Shown: positions 12,736 to 23,789 of the stretch, piece by piece
How the letters are laid out: every line of letters begins with the position of its first letter
How positions within the stretch are numbered: position 1 is the first letter of the stretch
From: Paramecium octaurelia
Taxonomy: Eukaryota > Ciliophora > Oligohymenophorea > Peniculida > Parameciidae
Direction: 5' to 3'
Assembly (NCBI GenBank): GCA_905182995.1
Contig: CAJJDP010000068.1
Location: 213,722 to 277,721, forward strand
DNA: 64,000 nt
Position numbers and translations under genes: made by a program
Notes under the pieces: generated by a model
Told to the model about the DNA's origin: nothing
Databases searched by the model: none
The model's input: only the letters and a program-made list of their open reading frames with translations

Positions 12736-13872
12736 TCAATTGATGCAAAACTTTCCCATTGAAGCTAACTTTGATTTAGTATAGGCTGGAGTAGGCAGAT
12801 CGTTCAGATTCATTCCCAATTATTTAAGTATGTAAGGATTCTGGGTTTGATTTGGATTCGGATTAGTAAGTGGATTATATAATTGATTTAGATCTGAAGC
12901 CACACTTCTAGCAGGAGTTGAAATCTTAAATCTCTCATATATTCATACATTATTTTGTCTATCAGAATTGTACCAATAAACAGAATTGGCATGTTGATAG
13001 CCATTCGATTTAGCCTCATATCTATTCTATTTTCGCTTATACTGTTACTCTTGCAACTGAATCGAAAGAATCGAATTGTACTTCTCCTTTGAAATGCCTT
13101 CCAATTCCTTCTAATATCTGTACTGCTTCTCATCTTGCTATTACTTTTGTACTACATTCTTTAATATGATGTCATCTAATCCTTATTTTGGATCTCTGTA
13201 ATTCTCTAAGTACATTGCCTATAATTATTGCTACCTATTTTGAACATTCTGATAAAACTTTCAATATTACATTAATCATGTACTTATTTATAATTGTCTA
13301 ACTTCCTTTATATTTTCGTATTCTCTTAATGTAGTTATTCTTAATAAACTGCTTGATCAAACTTTTTATAATTCAATTCGTTAAGCTTTTTAATCTGTGC
13401 CTGACCATATTATTGATCCTACACCTTTCTATAATAATCCTTCTTTTATTTTTCAAAGAACTCTGCCATTGTTTGTCCTTGCTTTGCAGTGTCAATAATC
13501 TACTATTCAATCTATTATCTTTCTTATCTCTATCAATATAGATAACATTACTATCTATTCCTGGTTGATTCTTTAATTAGTTAGTGAATTTTCATACCAT
13601 TTTGATAAATCCTTCTATATATACTATTTGTTTTGTCCTTCCATTAAATTTTGCATTTCTTTCTCTCTCCTCAAATTCTCCAAGTATAACAGTTCCTCCC
13701 TTTGCTTTTGAGTTGTTAGAGATCTCTTTCTCTTCTCCATTTCCTACTACTGGTCATAGAGTTACTATTTAAGAAGCTCCTATTACACCAATCTGAAATC
13801 TCTTGCTTGATCTTGCAATTAACGATTTACATCAAATTCTTTATAATCATCATATTTGATTGGCAAAATCAT
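12736..13872 (-). CDS. Coiled-coil Gln/Lys/Glu-rich protein, 354 aa
   Basis: No enzyme domain. The protein is predicted almost entirely alpha-helical with long coiled-coil character (repeated QQ, RR, EK runs such as QQQEMEKRKRSL and RREKEMQNLMEG). It then has a short Pro/Asn-rich tail with PNPNQTQNPY and a final MGKFCIN. Such proteins in ciliates are typically ciliary, basal-body or cytoskeletal components; that is inference. The model uses introns of 22, 26 and 24 nt, and the total is an exact multiple of three. It lies 32 bp upstream of the MYND-kinase gene on the same strand. Confidence 0.7.
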
Positions 13873-14734
13873 ATTTTATTAATAAAATTTTCGTTCTTGT
13901 TATGATTAATTCAGCATCTTTAATTAGTAACTATCCTGATTAATAAATGCAAAGTTTCTTATAAGAAATTTTGAGAATCACTTTAAAATCAATTATCCTG
14001 TCCTAAAAGTTTGCCCATAAGGGATATTAACCTGAAAACTTGAAAATTACCCTTAAAATTTATCAAAATTGTGCACAAAATTGATAAAAAATCTTTCTTA
14101 TAACTTATAGGCATCAAAACATAGTAATTTGAGGAATGAACTTCGATGTTAATTTCAACTTGAAAACTTAAAGAAGTATTTATTTGTTTTTACTCCTTTC
14201 CTTTTTTTTATGAAATGTATTAAGATACATCCATTTTAATTAATCTTCTTTTCCATTATTATGTTAAATTCAGAAGAACATCCATATATTAGTATTTTAT
14301 TTCATCACACTAAAGAAGTATTACATATTAGGCGTATATATTATTATATAATTCACATTTTGACTCACAAAGCGATGTTTGAATATTTTAAAGAATATGA
14401 ACTCTCCTAAAGTAAATCTTTAATAATCATTTCTTAATTAGCATACAATTTTTTGACTTCTGGATAATTATAAATAAACTGCAATTATTTTTGAGTAATA
14501 TATAAAAATCCATAAAGTTAAATGATTAGTTAATAAAACTATATCCTATATTTATTAAAATTCATTCTAATTTTATGAAGAAGTATTTCTAAATTAATCA
14601 TTTTGATTATGTAATTATAGAATATTTTATTAAAGCAGTTATTATTTAAGAAATTCATCAATAAAAGAAATTACAATTGAAATAAAGACTTATTTAATAA
14701 TGTAAAAGTTGATTTGCAAAAAAAACAATATGAG
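13873..14734. other. AT-rich stretch without a supported gene
   Basis: About 860 bp, among the most AT-rich of the window. TGA codons are frequent in all six frames. I see no exon-like segment, repeat or RNA gene. Confidence 0.45.
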
Positions 14735-15437
14735 ATGTATATTTCGATTAGAACTCAACAATATTTTTAATTTTATTATTTTTATTTCCCAATATAAATT
14801 AAGAATGAGCCATAATCTTATCAAATATTGAGATATTTGTTCCTGCTATCCCATTTAGGCAGTCTAATATTATGTTCTCAAGGGTGGCTATTAGAAAATG
14901 CCGTATTATCAAAAATTTCTAAATCAACTCAAGTCCATAAAATAATTATTGCTTTGAAAAGCTCTTGTGTTCCAAAAGTTATAGGTCCATTTGGAGAAGG
15001 TTAAGTATCGTCTAATATAACTTTATTAATATATGAATTTTATATTGCCATGAAATTCGGAAACTATCTTTCTTAAAACGAAACAAAGCTGTCCCCCAAA
15101 ATTTATTAGAATATTATTCGATTTAAAGTCAAAGAAGATCAATTTGATTCACTTAATCAGAAAAAAATTAAAAATTCTGACTTAAGGACATTATTTATTA
15201 GTTTTAATAAAATTAAAAAACATTTCAGTTTATTGACATTTAATATAAATTTGAAAGACATTTTTATGTTTCTTAGGCAATAAACCTACACTGAGAAAAC
15301 GTTTAGAATTGAAGTAGTTGAAATAATTTTCAATATAAAAATAGACTCAAAATCAATTTATCAAATGATTTTATCATATAAATTAAGAGAACCCACATTG
15401 GCTGCATTTTTATTAGTAAAAATAATTCTAGGATGAG
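14735..15437 (+). CDS. Uncertain long ORF, 233 aa, no family
   Basis: With TAA/TAG as Gln this frame is open from 14681 and has its first ATG at 14735, ending at TGA 15435-15437. That is long for this composition. Parts read naturally (for example KVIGPFGEGQVSSNITLL and KLSPKIYQNIIRF), but hydrophobic, Ile/Asn/Lys-rich content also fits translated AT-rich DNA. No domain is recognised, no introns are needed, and the last 64 bp overlap the 3' end of the zinc-finger gene on the other strand, which is unusual here. It is either a novel gene or a chance frame. Confidence 0.3.
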
Positions 15438-15760
15438 CAAATTGAGCATTTCTTTTAGAAAGAAAAGGATTTATTCAAGTTTTCTGTTTTTTTTGATAAA
15501 TCCTCAAGGAATAGTGCTTAAGAAAAAACAACATCTTCATCATCATTGCTTTCTACTGAACTATGATTGCTTCCACCTAAGTCTTATTCTTGAAGTTTGA
15601 TAGTTTAGAAGATTTAGAGTCCTTAATCGACTTTATTAGGGATAAATCTTGTTCCAGGTGCATCTCTTGTGCATTATTGACATCTGTTGCAAACTTTTCG
15701 AAATGAATAATTTAAGTTCCTGCATTCAGCACAAATCCAATCGCAAGGTTTGTTTTACAT
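15374..15760 (-). CDS. Small protein with RanBP2-type zinc finger, 128 aa
   Basis: The N-terminus DWICAECRNLNYSFRKVCNRC is a near-perfect RanBP2-type finger (W-x-C-x2-C-x3-N-x6-C-x2-C). The NxxxF arrangement is typical of fingers that bind single-stranded RNA, or ubiquitin in other members. The C-terminus has a second pair of CxxC motifs (KKCSICSS and KCSQCG), so it may carry two zinc sites separated by an acidic Ser/Asp-rich linker. Single exon, exact frame, MQNKPC start. A role in RNA binding is inferred from the finger type only. Confidence 0.8.
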
Positions 15761-16288
15761 TTTAAGTGACTTAGCAATTTTTATTTATTTTATTATTCAT
15801 CTGTCCTATTATTATAATTATATAATATTGCAAAAATTAATGAAAAAACCGACGTTTAATTCAAATAATCTCAGACTTTCATCTTTACGTATTCTTTACG
15901 CAAATTATTAACTGTCAATTAGCCGAGGTTCAATCCAGACCCATTTTATGAATTAATCAAAGACATACGTAGTTAGTTTATCCTTACATATTCTTAAACT
16001 TAAATTACAGTTTTGGATTTGAAATTATTACTTTTTATGGCATTCTCCATGAAATATTCATATTTATTGAATTATGAGGCGATGGTATGAACCATGAATT
16101 GGTTCGTCTCGATTAATTTTAGTGTACTCAAAAATTAAAAATCTTGGGTTAAAATATGTTAATATTGTGACCATTATCATTTATTTAATTTTTATTCAAC
16201 TAAACATAGTAGGGGTATCAAATTCATATTCTATCTTAATCAAATTTTTTTTATTTATATTAAATATTTTATATGTATATTTAAATAA
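15761..16288. other. Intergenic region; its last 88 bp begin the 1.29-kb repeat
   Basis: AT-rich, no supported gene. A plus-strand frame at 16122-16340 is open in all codes but is hydrophobic low-complexity and runs antisense into the end of the Tubby-like gene, so I do not call it. Confidence 0.4.
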
Positions 16289-17116
16289 TCAAGAAATAAT
16301 TTGTATTATAGAAATACTAATCTGGAAGGCTTACAAATGATTAATGGGTGCTGTATATAGTACTTCAAATGTGTTTTCATCCGTTTTTTGTATTTTTATC
16401 AAGAAATGATCTGATGTGAGTTCTTTTTTGTATAGAATTGACCATAAATTTTATTTTGAAAACTTAAAGATGTTGTAAAATTCAAAAAATTAATTATTTT
16501 ACTAAATGATTTCTTTGTTTTTCTTAAAATAGACAGGAGAATAAGAATAAATTTAATTATTTTATTAATTTATTTTTGGAATGTGACACTATAGTATGAA
16601 TTTAATATTACTTTTAATTCATTTTATTTGCAAATACTACCCAAATATTTTCTGTAAAATGCTTAATTTGTACATTTCCTTGGACTCATTCCACCATCTT
16701 AAAAAACATAAAGTTTTCCTCCATCAATTATTTTTATTTTTCCAACAAGTGTTTTACTTTCCGAATTAATAATGAATTTTTAATTAAATAATCCCATCTT
16801 TTTTGCCTCCATTAACAATAGATCAAAAATAAAGAATGCATAGCAATTATCCATCTTTTTAATGTATGCAGGCATGATCCTATTAATATAAACATTATAG
16901 AAACCTTTTTGCCATTATTGGTTATTAGATGAAGTCTACTTTATTAAATGGAATTCTAATAGATTAAACAGAGACCACTTCCTTTTATTCCTTTTAATTG
17001 TTCTCTGCATTGCCTTAGAATCGATCATACTGACTTTAACTTTAATCAACACTGTTTAATGAAATATCGGCTACTTGGCTAAACTAATTATAATCATTCT
17101 AATCTGAATATAACAT
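16289..17116 (-). CDS. Tubby-like protein, copy A (probable assembly duplicate)
   Basis: Same 828-bp gene as at 17579-18406: Tubby C-terminal domain, two introns, 259 aa. It is complete because the repeat extends past both ends. If the repeat is an assembly error, only one gene exists. Domain evidence is given at the other copy. Confidence 0.5.
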
Positions 17117-17270
17117 AGACAAAAACAATTTTTAATTATAAAAATGGAAACTAATGTGATATGCAACCTAAAATTATCATTTATAATAAAATAATGATCT
17201 TAAATATATATAATAATACTTTTTGTGATTTTGTTTTAAAAAAATAAAATATTTGAGATCCTAATTGTTA

Positions 17271-17489
17271 TCAATATTGGTAATAAAGTCTCTAACTATT
17301 TTGTTTGGACGGCTACTTTTTCTTTGGATTTTCTGGAGATAATACTTGCTTTTAATAGATGTCCTTTTAAAGTAGGTTGCTATGTTACTTTTTAAGGTTT
17401 AGGCTATTGTAATTACTTTGACAGATGTTCGTATGCGGCTTTTTAGTTTGGAACTTATAAACTGTTTTTGAATTATGTTGTATTAATTA
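17271..17489 (-). pseudogene. Truncated 3' end of the ANTH gene (copy A)
   Basis: Identical to the last 219 bp of the ANTH-domain gene (18561-18779) and cut off at the N. It is most simply explained as the end of an overlapping contig, not as a biological fragment. Confidence 0.7.
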
Positions 17490-17490
17490 N
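17490..17490. other. Single-N assembly join
   Basis: One ambiguous base exactly at the border of two identical 1,289-bp blocks. Marks a scaffold join. Confidence 0.9.
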
Positions 17491-18779
17491 TAAACATAGT
17501 AGGGGTATCAAATTCATATTCTATCTTAATCAAATTTTTTTTATTTATATTAAATATTTTATATGTATATTTAAATAATCAAGAAATAATTTGTATTATA
17601 GAAATACTAATCTGGAAGGCTTACAAATGATTAATGGGTGCTGTATATAGTACTTCAAATGTGTTTTCATCCGTTTTTTGTATTTTTATCAAGAAATGAT
17701 CTGATGTGAGTTCTTTTTTGTATAGAATTGACCATAAATTTTATTTTGAAAACTTAAAGATGTTGTAAAATTCAAAAAATTAATTATTTTACTAAATGAT
17801 TTCTTTGTTTTTCTTAAAATAGACAGGAGAATAAGAATAAATTTAATTATTTTATTAATTTATTTTTGGAATGTGACACTATAGTATGAATTTAATATTA
17901 CTTTTAATTCATTTTATTTGCAAATACTACCCAAATATTTTCTGTAAAATGCTTAATTTGTACATTTCCTTGGACTCATTCCACCATCTTAAAAAACATA
18001 AAGTTTTCCTCCATCAATTATTTTTATTTTTCCAACAAGTGTTTTACTTTCCGAATTAATAATGAATTTTTAATTAAATAATCCCATCTTTTTTGCCTCC
18101 ATTAACAATAGATCAAAAATAAAGAATGCATAGCAATTATCCATCTTTTTAATGTATGCAGGCATGATCCTATTAATATAAACATTATAGAAACCTTTTT
18201 GCCATTATTGGTTATTAGATGAAGTCTACTTTATTAAATGGAATTCTAATAGATTAAACAGAGACCACTTCCTTTTATTCCTTTTAATTGTTCTCTGCAT
18301 TGCCTTAGAATCGATCATACTGACTTTAACTTTAATCAACACTGTTTAATGAAATATCGGCTACTTGGCTAAACTAATTATAATCATTCTAATCTGAATA
18401 TAACATAGACAAAAACAATTTTTAATTATAAAAATGGAAACTAATGTGATATGCAACCTAAAATTATCATTTATAATAAAATAATGATCTTAAATATATA
18501 TAATAATACTTTTTGTGATTTTGTTTTAAAAAAATAAAATATTTGAGATCCTAATTGTTATCAATATTGGTAATAAAGTCTCTAACTATTTTGTTTGGAC
18601 GGCTACTTTTTCTTTGGATTTTCTGGAGATAATACTTGCTTTTAATAGATGTCCTTTTAAAGTAGGTTGCTATGTTACTTTTTAAGGTTTAGGCTATTGT
18701 AATTACTTTGACAGATGTTCGTATGCGGCTTTTTAGTTTGGAACTTATAAACTGTTTTTGAATTATGTTGTATTAATTA
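17491..18779. repeat. Direct repeat copy B (1,289 bp)
   Basis: Second copy of the block at 16201-17489. This copy continues without a break into the rest of the ANTH gene at 18780, so it is the one in natural context on that side. Confidence 0.9.
17579..18406 (-). CDS. Tubby-like protein, 259 aa
   Basis: Tubby domains bind PI(4,5)P2 and, in other eukaryotes, bring membrane cargo to cilia. The domain is recognised by its core strands: LVGKIKIIDGGKLYVFQDGG (family: YVGKLRSNFLGTKFTIYDNG), then YRKYLGSICKQNELK, and the family's ending FEVLYTAPINHLQAFQISI (family: F.M.Y..PL..LQAFAIALS). The N-terminus is short and polar (MLYSDQNDYNQF). The classical C-terminal KLACE is missing; the protein ends IIQIIS. 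Introns of 25 nt (GTTTCTATAATG...) and 23 nt (GTAATATTAA...) make the frame exact. The ANTH gene lies 154 bp upstream on the same strand. Confidence 0.82.
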
Positions 18780-19808
18780 GTTTTGCTTTCTGTATATAGG
18801 TTTCTATATCTTTTTCTAATTGCTTATCTAAAACAAACCAAGTAAATTCTCTAATTTTTTCGTGCTTAATAAATAATGATCTTAAATTATGAAACAATTT
18901 TAGTCTATCTGTGACAAATTTCAATTGAGTAAATAACTCATAAAAACTAATTGCTATGGAATATCAATGATAAACTACCATCTTTAACACTAAATTATGA
19001 ATAAAACTCTAGTTATTCTTCAACTTCCTTCTTGAAAAACAAATACTCATTAACACAATCCTTATAAATTAGGATTGTAATATCTTTCACTATATTCTAT
19101 TTATAATTGATGAGTCATACAGATATTATTAACTATTTGGAAATAATCTTTTAAATGAGCGGAATCATAGCCAATTTAAAATTGAGTAAATTTAATAATT
19201 TGAATAACCACAAATATTAAACTCTTCTATTATTGTATTCATCCTAGTATGGATATTACATTCTTTATGAAGAGTAATAAATATCACAATTATTCACAGC
19301 TCTTTGTAAATAGGAATAATAAAGTTTGGTCAATTCTTTTTCAAAATCATCAAATTATGAGGGAAACTAGACATCATATTAGATAATACTTCTGAAGAAT
19401 TCAAATACATAATAGTTTATTGCTATTGTTGAGTTTAGTGGGTTACAGTGTGATTAGCCTAACAAGTTTTGAGGTTTCGGTGATCTTAAGACTTTCCAAA
19501 AATTATCTTCTTTAGCGTATATTCTGTACCTTTCCTTGCTGAAAGCTTAATGTTACTTAATCAAAATCACTAATTTAGTCTGCAATTAACATCATATGAA
19601 TGGTGTACAAGACTTTCAATTCTTCAAGTATAGAAGTGGTTTATCTGCTGAATAGTAGCTTTCGCTTTCTTTCATTTTAAATGACAGCCTTGATGTCTTC
19701 TAACTTGACAGTTTAGGAATTGGCATCATAAATAGAAGAGTATTCTACTTTAAGGTCTAGATTAGCTTCTTCCTTCTTATTTTAGAAAATCGACTTAAAA
19801 ATTTTCAT
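18561..19808 (-). CDS. ANTH-domain (AP180/CALM-like) protein, 383 aa
   Basis: ANTH domains bind PI(4,5)P2 and recruit clathrin to membranes. The order of helices fits: ILEELKVLYTIHMMLIAD (family: ...LKALMLIHRLL), then FDDFEKELTKLYYSYLQRA, LWLFKLLNLLNFKLAMIPL, and AISFYELFTQLKFVTDRLK ending in the long ANTH helix. The C-terminal tail is Gln/Pro-rich (QQPKPQK, SPENPKKKQPSKQ) and short. The lysine cluster near the start (MKIFKSIFQNKKEE) is in the right place for lipid contact. Four introns (22, 24, 25, 25 nt) make 384 codons exactly. The stop at 18561 separates it from the Tubby gene, so this is not a fusion. Confidence 0.7.
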
Positions 19809-19960
19809 TTTTTATTATTTTTTACGCACAACTTTGATTGAGTGGATTCAATCATCAAATATAAATTTAAGAATAATATTATCAAAGGTTTAAGATATAT
19901 TAAAAAAATAATTGCTGTTGTTGCAAAGCATAAACAATCAAAGTGATATTCACTATAAAT

Positions 19961-21018
19961 TCACCAATCTCTGAATGGGTCATCTTTTTATTTAATTGGA
20001 TCTGGTAATTCGGTACTATCTGGATAATCAGCAAAATTAGAAGTATCATCATCAGTTCTAGTTATATTTAAAATGTTAAAGTTACCTTACTGATGGCAGG
20101 TATTTGGGTCTAATTTACTTCTTTATCAAACTATCCCAATTCAGTGTTTGATACCATTTATGTTACTTAATGTCATTGGCTCCATTTTTAAGATTTCCTA
20201 ATCTTTTTGAAACATCAGAAACAAGAAGATTTTTAATCAACTCTTTAGCATCATTATCAAAATTTTTAGGAAACTTAACTTTTCCCTTTAATATTTTTTA
20301 ATAAATTGCCATAGGATCTTCATCATTAAATGGGTCAATTCCTAAACCTATAAAGGAATGCATTTACCAGCCAACATTTCATAAATAATGATTCCTAAAC
20401 ACCACCAATCAACAGGTCTGCCATGTCCTTTATTGAGAAGAATTTCAGGAGCAAGATACTCAGGTGTTCCACATAGAGTATATGTATGATCTTCGACTAC
20501 TTTAGCAAATCCGAAATCAGTTAACTTCAAATATCCATTTTATTAAATAAGTAGATTTTCTGGTTTTAGATCTCTGTATACAATAGTCTTTGAATGTAAA
20601 TACTCAAACATTAATACAATTTAAGCAGAGTAAAATCTAGATAGTATTCCATAATTTACTATGCTTCATCATTTTCGATTGTGCCTGCATTCCTTAAATA
20701 AGTGAATAACTCTCCACCTTGAATATACTCTAGAACAAAATATAAATATCTTTCATCCTAAGTGTAACCTAACAATTCAATCTAAATAATTAATTTTAGA
20801 AGTACAATGAAAGGATGTTAGATCTAATGCAGTATTTTGAATTCAGAATTGATATGATCAACTTGTTTTAATCGAAGAATTTCACATTTCTTTAACATCT
20901 TTAAAGCGACATGCTTTGAATTTGATTTCTATTTTGCTAATCTTACTCTGCCAAACGAACCAGTACCTAGAGTTTAGAGTATCTCAAAGTCTTGGAGTTT
21001 CACTTACTTATTCTGCAT
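19961..21018 (-). CDS. cAMP/cGMP-dependent protein kinase catalytic subunit (AGC family), 318 aa
   Basis: Catalytic kinase of the PKA type; in ciliates it controls ciliary beat and growth. Seen: [20 protein letters not shown], the [12 protein letters not shown] helix [57 protein letters not shown] and the AGC tail with TSNFADYP. The whole domain is intact. The C-terminus ends DDPFRDW in place of the FxxF hydrophobic motif of vertebrate PKA. No N-terminal cyclic-nucleotide domain is fused, so it is a free catalytic subunit that needs a separate regulatory subunit. Introns of 24, 23, 26 and 28 nt close the frame exactly. Confidence 0.93.
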
Positions 21019-21043
21019 TTATTTTGATAATTAAAAATAAATA
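21019..21043. promoter_or_regulatory. 25-bp divergent intergenic gap
   Basis: All-AT-rich gap between the PKA start codon (minus) and the next gene (plus). Too short for separate promoters; shared control is likely. Confidence 0.4.
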
Positions 21044-22060
21044 ATGTCATTAGGGAAAAGATAATTGTCAGGTTCAAAATTAAAATTTGATGCCGATTAC
21101 TATAAAAATGCACTTGAATAGCAAGAAAAGAAGAGACCTGGATCTGGTTAACCTCTATCAACAATAACTTCTCCGTTACCTCCCAGAAAACCAGTTTATT
21201 CTGGGAAGTTAAGAAGTATCATACCTCCCTCAGAAAATGTAAATCAACAGCATCGTATAATCAAATCAAGCAATGGTTAACAGAAATAGCAACTAACCCC
21301 ATCAGTTACCTAATCTCAATTATAAGGAGTAGTATGAATATTTTATTATCAATTTCAAAGGTGAGTCCACCAAAAGCTAACAAACCTCCATTGCAATTCG
21401 ATAAGAAACTTATAATGCCTAAATAGAATACATCATCGCAAATTTCAATAAAAAGTTCCATAGTGCCTAATCAAATCTAAACAGGAGAGAAAAAAGTAAT
21501 TTAAAAATCAATTGAAAAGCCAGGTACTCTGACAAGTCCTGGACAAAATGATAAATAATTTACATGGAAGAATTAGATCGAACTTATAGTGACTTAATCA
21601 GATTTCGAAAATGTAAATATTTTAATATAGCAAGAAAAGAAGGCAAATCTCACATGAGAAATTAAAATAAATACCAAAGCAATAAGTTTAACAATTACCA
21701 TTTGATTAAAAGAGACCCACCCAGCCCATAATCTAATAAACACAATCACATATTATTATTTCATAGTCAAAACAGCCACTTTAAATTCAATAAATCCAAA
21801 AGAAATAACCTTACAATCCAAAATAAATTAACATCACTTAATCATAATCACAATCATAACTGTAAGGCAGTCAACCTAAATGTTTCACTGATTTCACAAT
21901 GACTTCTGGAAGAAATGATCTTTAATAGCTCTTTTCATCCATGCAATTACAATTGAAGGAAGCCTCTTAATATGCCGAACAACATCCGAATCTAAATATG
22001 AGTGGTAAAATATTCTACTTAATATTCCTTTAGAAATTCAAGAATAACCTGATGACGTGA
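21044..22060 (+). CDS. Hypothetical Gln/Ser/Pro-rich protein, 320 aa
   Basis: No family recognised. Long low-complexity Gln-, Ser- and Pro-rich segments (TSPLPPRKPVYSGK, ITQSQSQSQ) look intrinsically disordered. A more ordered C-terminal part starts near KCFTDFTMTSGR and ends in a hydrophobic helix, IFYLIFLQKFKNN. Basic and phospho-acceptor-rich, with RPGSGQP and KKRP sites that its divergent neighbour PKA could in principle phosphorylate (inference only). Introns of 32 nt and 22 nt restore the frame exactly; without them TGA codons occur at about 21334 and 21652. Confidence 0.6.
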
Positions 22061-22261
22061 ATTCATCCTTTGCATAAAGTACTCTATATTAATGTTAAAA
22101 ATGAGTGTTGCATTACTAAAATGAGTTTATATTTCACATTTTTTAGAATTAATTTTTAATATCAAATATCTATAAACTCATTAGATATTTAATAATTCAC
22201 AAAAAATCAACCAAATAATTATAATTTTAACATTATTAATATTAATCATAATTGGATTTTT

Positions 22262-23532
22262 ATGACTGATTCATCCTCATATCAATATAGCATTAATGAA
22301 GGACAGTATGAAGCTAAAATAGGGGAGAAACTGAAAAACAATTAATATTAAATAATCAAATGGTTAGGAGATGGAACATTCTCAAAGGTGTGGTTAGCGA
22401 AAGATTTATTAAGTTCGGTTCATTATGCTCTCAAGATATAAAGTTCATTATATTCCGATGCGGCCATGGAGGAAATAGAAATTTTAAAGTATTTTTGATT
22501 CTGACTTAGAATTTTGAATCAAAATGAAAATTCACCTTAATGGATTAACATTTAAAAGAATTTCATCGGGAATTAACCATCAACGCATTGTGTAAAAATG
22601 ATAGATTCCTTTGTTCATGTTGCTGATGAAACCCTGCATTATTGTGTAGTTATGGAAATATTGGGACCCACTCTATTGGATTTAATTAGATTCTACGAAA
22701 AGAAAGTATTAAAAATTCTTATGATTAGCATTCTAGCATAAGCATCTAACTAGGGAAAGAGATAACCAAATAAATATTGATTGGATTGATTTATTCTCAT
22801 GATGCATGCTAAATTATTCATACTGACATAAAACCAGAAAACATCATGATTGAGTTAAATGAACAATAATTAAAGTAGTTAATTAATGAAAATGAGTCTG
22901 AAGAGTAGAAAAAAAAGTAATAAGAGAAAATATTTAGAGAGTTAAATTGAATAATATAAATGTTGGTGATACTTTCGTATGGAATGAGAATGTAATAGTT
23001 AATGTAAACACTGACCTTAAATTTAAATTAGTTGATTTTGGAAATGCTTGTCAAACTAATTAATAATTTGAGGAAATTCAAACTAAGGAATATAAATCTC
23101 CTGAATCTATTATTTAAGCTAAATATTAAACAAATACTGATATTTGGTCATTAGCATGTGTAATTTTTGAAATCTTGACAAACAATTACTTATTTCAACC
23201 AGAAGGAGACACTGAAGAAGAAGAAATGGATGATCTATTAGCAATGATGATAGAGTTGATTGGACTTCCTTCTTAAAGTTTCTTGAGTAAAGGTTAAAGA
23301 AGTTCGTTATATTTTGAATCTGATGGAAATTTAAAAAGAATCAAAGTATTTGTATATTTTTAAAAAGGAATTGCAAAAAGTCAATCTAAGTAGTACATTA
23401 ATTAAAGAATACAATTTTGACAAAAATGAAGCGCAGAAGTTAGAAGATTTTATTCTCTTCGCGCTAAAATGGGATCCACTAGAGAGGCCATCTTCTTAAA
23501 TCATGTTCTTTCATCCTTGGCTTCGATAATGA
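22262..23532 (+). CDS. SR-protein kinase (SRPK-like), 393 aa
   Basis: SRPKs phosphorylate Arg-Ser repeats of splicing factors. The family is shown by WLGDGTFSKVWLAKD, HYALKIQ, MEEIEILK, HCVKMIDSF, YCVVMEILGPTLLDLI, IIHTDIKPENIM, LVDFGNACQT (SRPK: ADFGNACW), the EIQTKEYKSPE activation segment and TDIWSLACVIFEI. A lysine/glutamate-rich kinase insert sits after HTDIKPEN, as in SRPKs but shorter (about 40 residues). The ending WDPLERPSSQIMFFHPWLRQ closes the C-lobe. Catalytic Lys, Asp and DFG are all present. Introns of 21, 23, 23 and 22 nt give an exact frame. The many ultra-short introns of this genome make an SRPK plausible, but the link is general. Confidence 0.9.
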
Positions 23533-23789
23533 AATACATTTTTACAATACAAAAATAAATTATAAATATAATATTTAAATAATATTATTCGGCATACTAT
23601 TTATCATCTCTATAAACATATATCATCTATATCAACAAACAATAATTTATTGAAAACCTAACTAACTTATTTATTTAAAATCTTAATGAAAATACTAATT
23701 TTATTAATAAAAAATGAGAATAAAGTTAAACAATCTCTTGAAATTGACCAAATAGAAATGCTATGAAATTGTGATGTAATATTAATAAA
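23533..23789. other. Convergent intergenic region
   Basis: About 257 bp between two 3' ends, AT-rich, no supported feature. Confidence 0.4.

Larger units (their letters stand above)
16201..17489. repeat. Direct repeat copy A (1,289 bp)
   Basis: This block repeats at 17491-18779 with no difference that I could find by eye, at an offset of 1,290 bp, with a single N between (17490). It contains a complete Tubby-like gene and the 3' end of the ANTH gene. The exact identity and the lone N point to an uncollapsed contig overlap. Confidence 0.9.

Noticed and set aside
16122..16340. Plus-strand hydrophobic ORF
   Set aside because: Low-complexity AT translation running antisense into the end of the Tubby-like gene.
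17579..19808. One ANTH-Tubby fusion protein
   Set aside because: With the 25-nt intron that best fits the ANTH tail, the frame stops at TGA 18561-18563, and Tubby has its own ATG and polar N-terminus 154 bp away.
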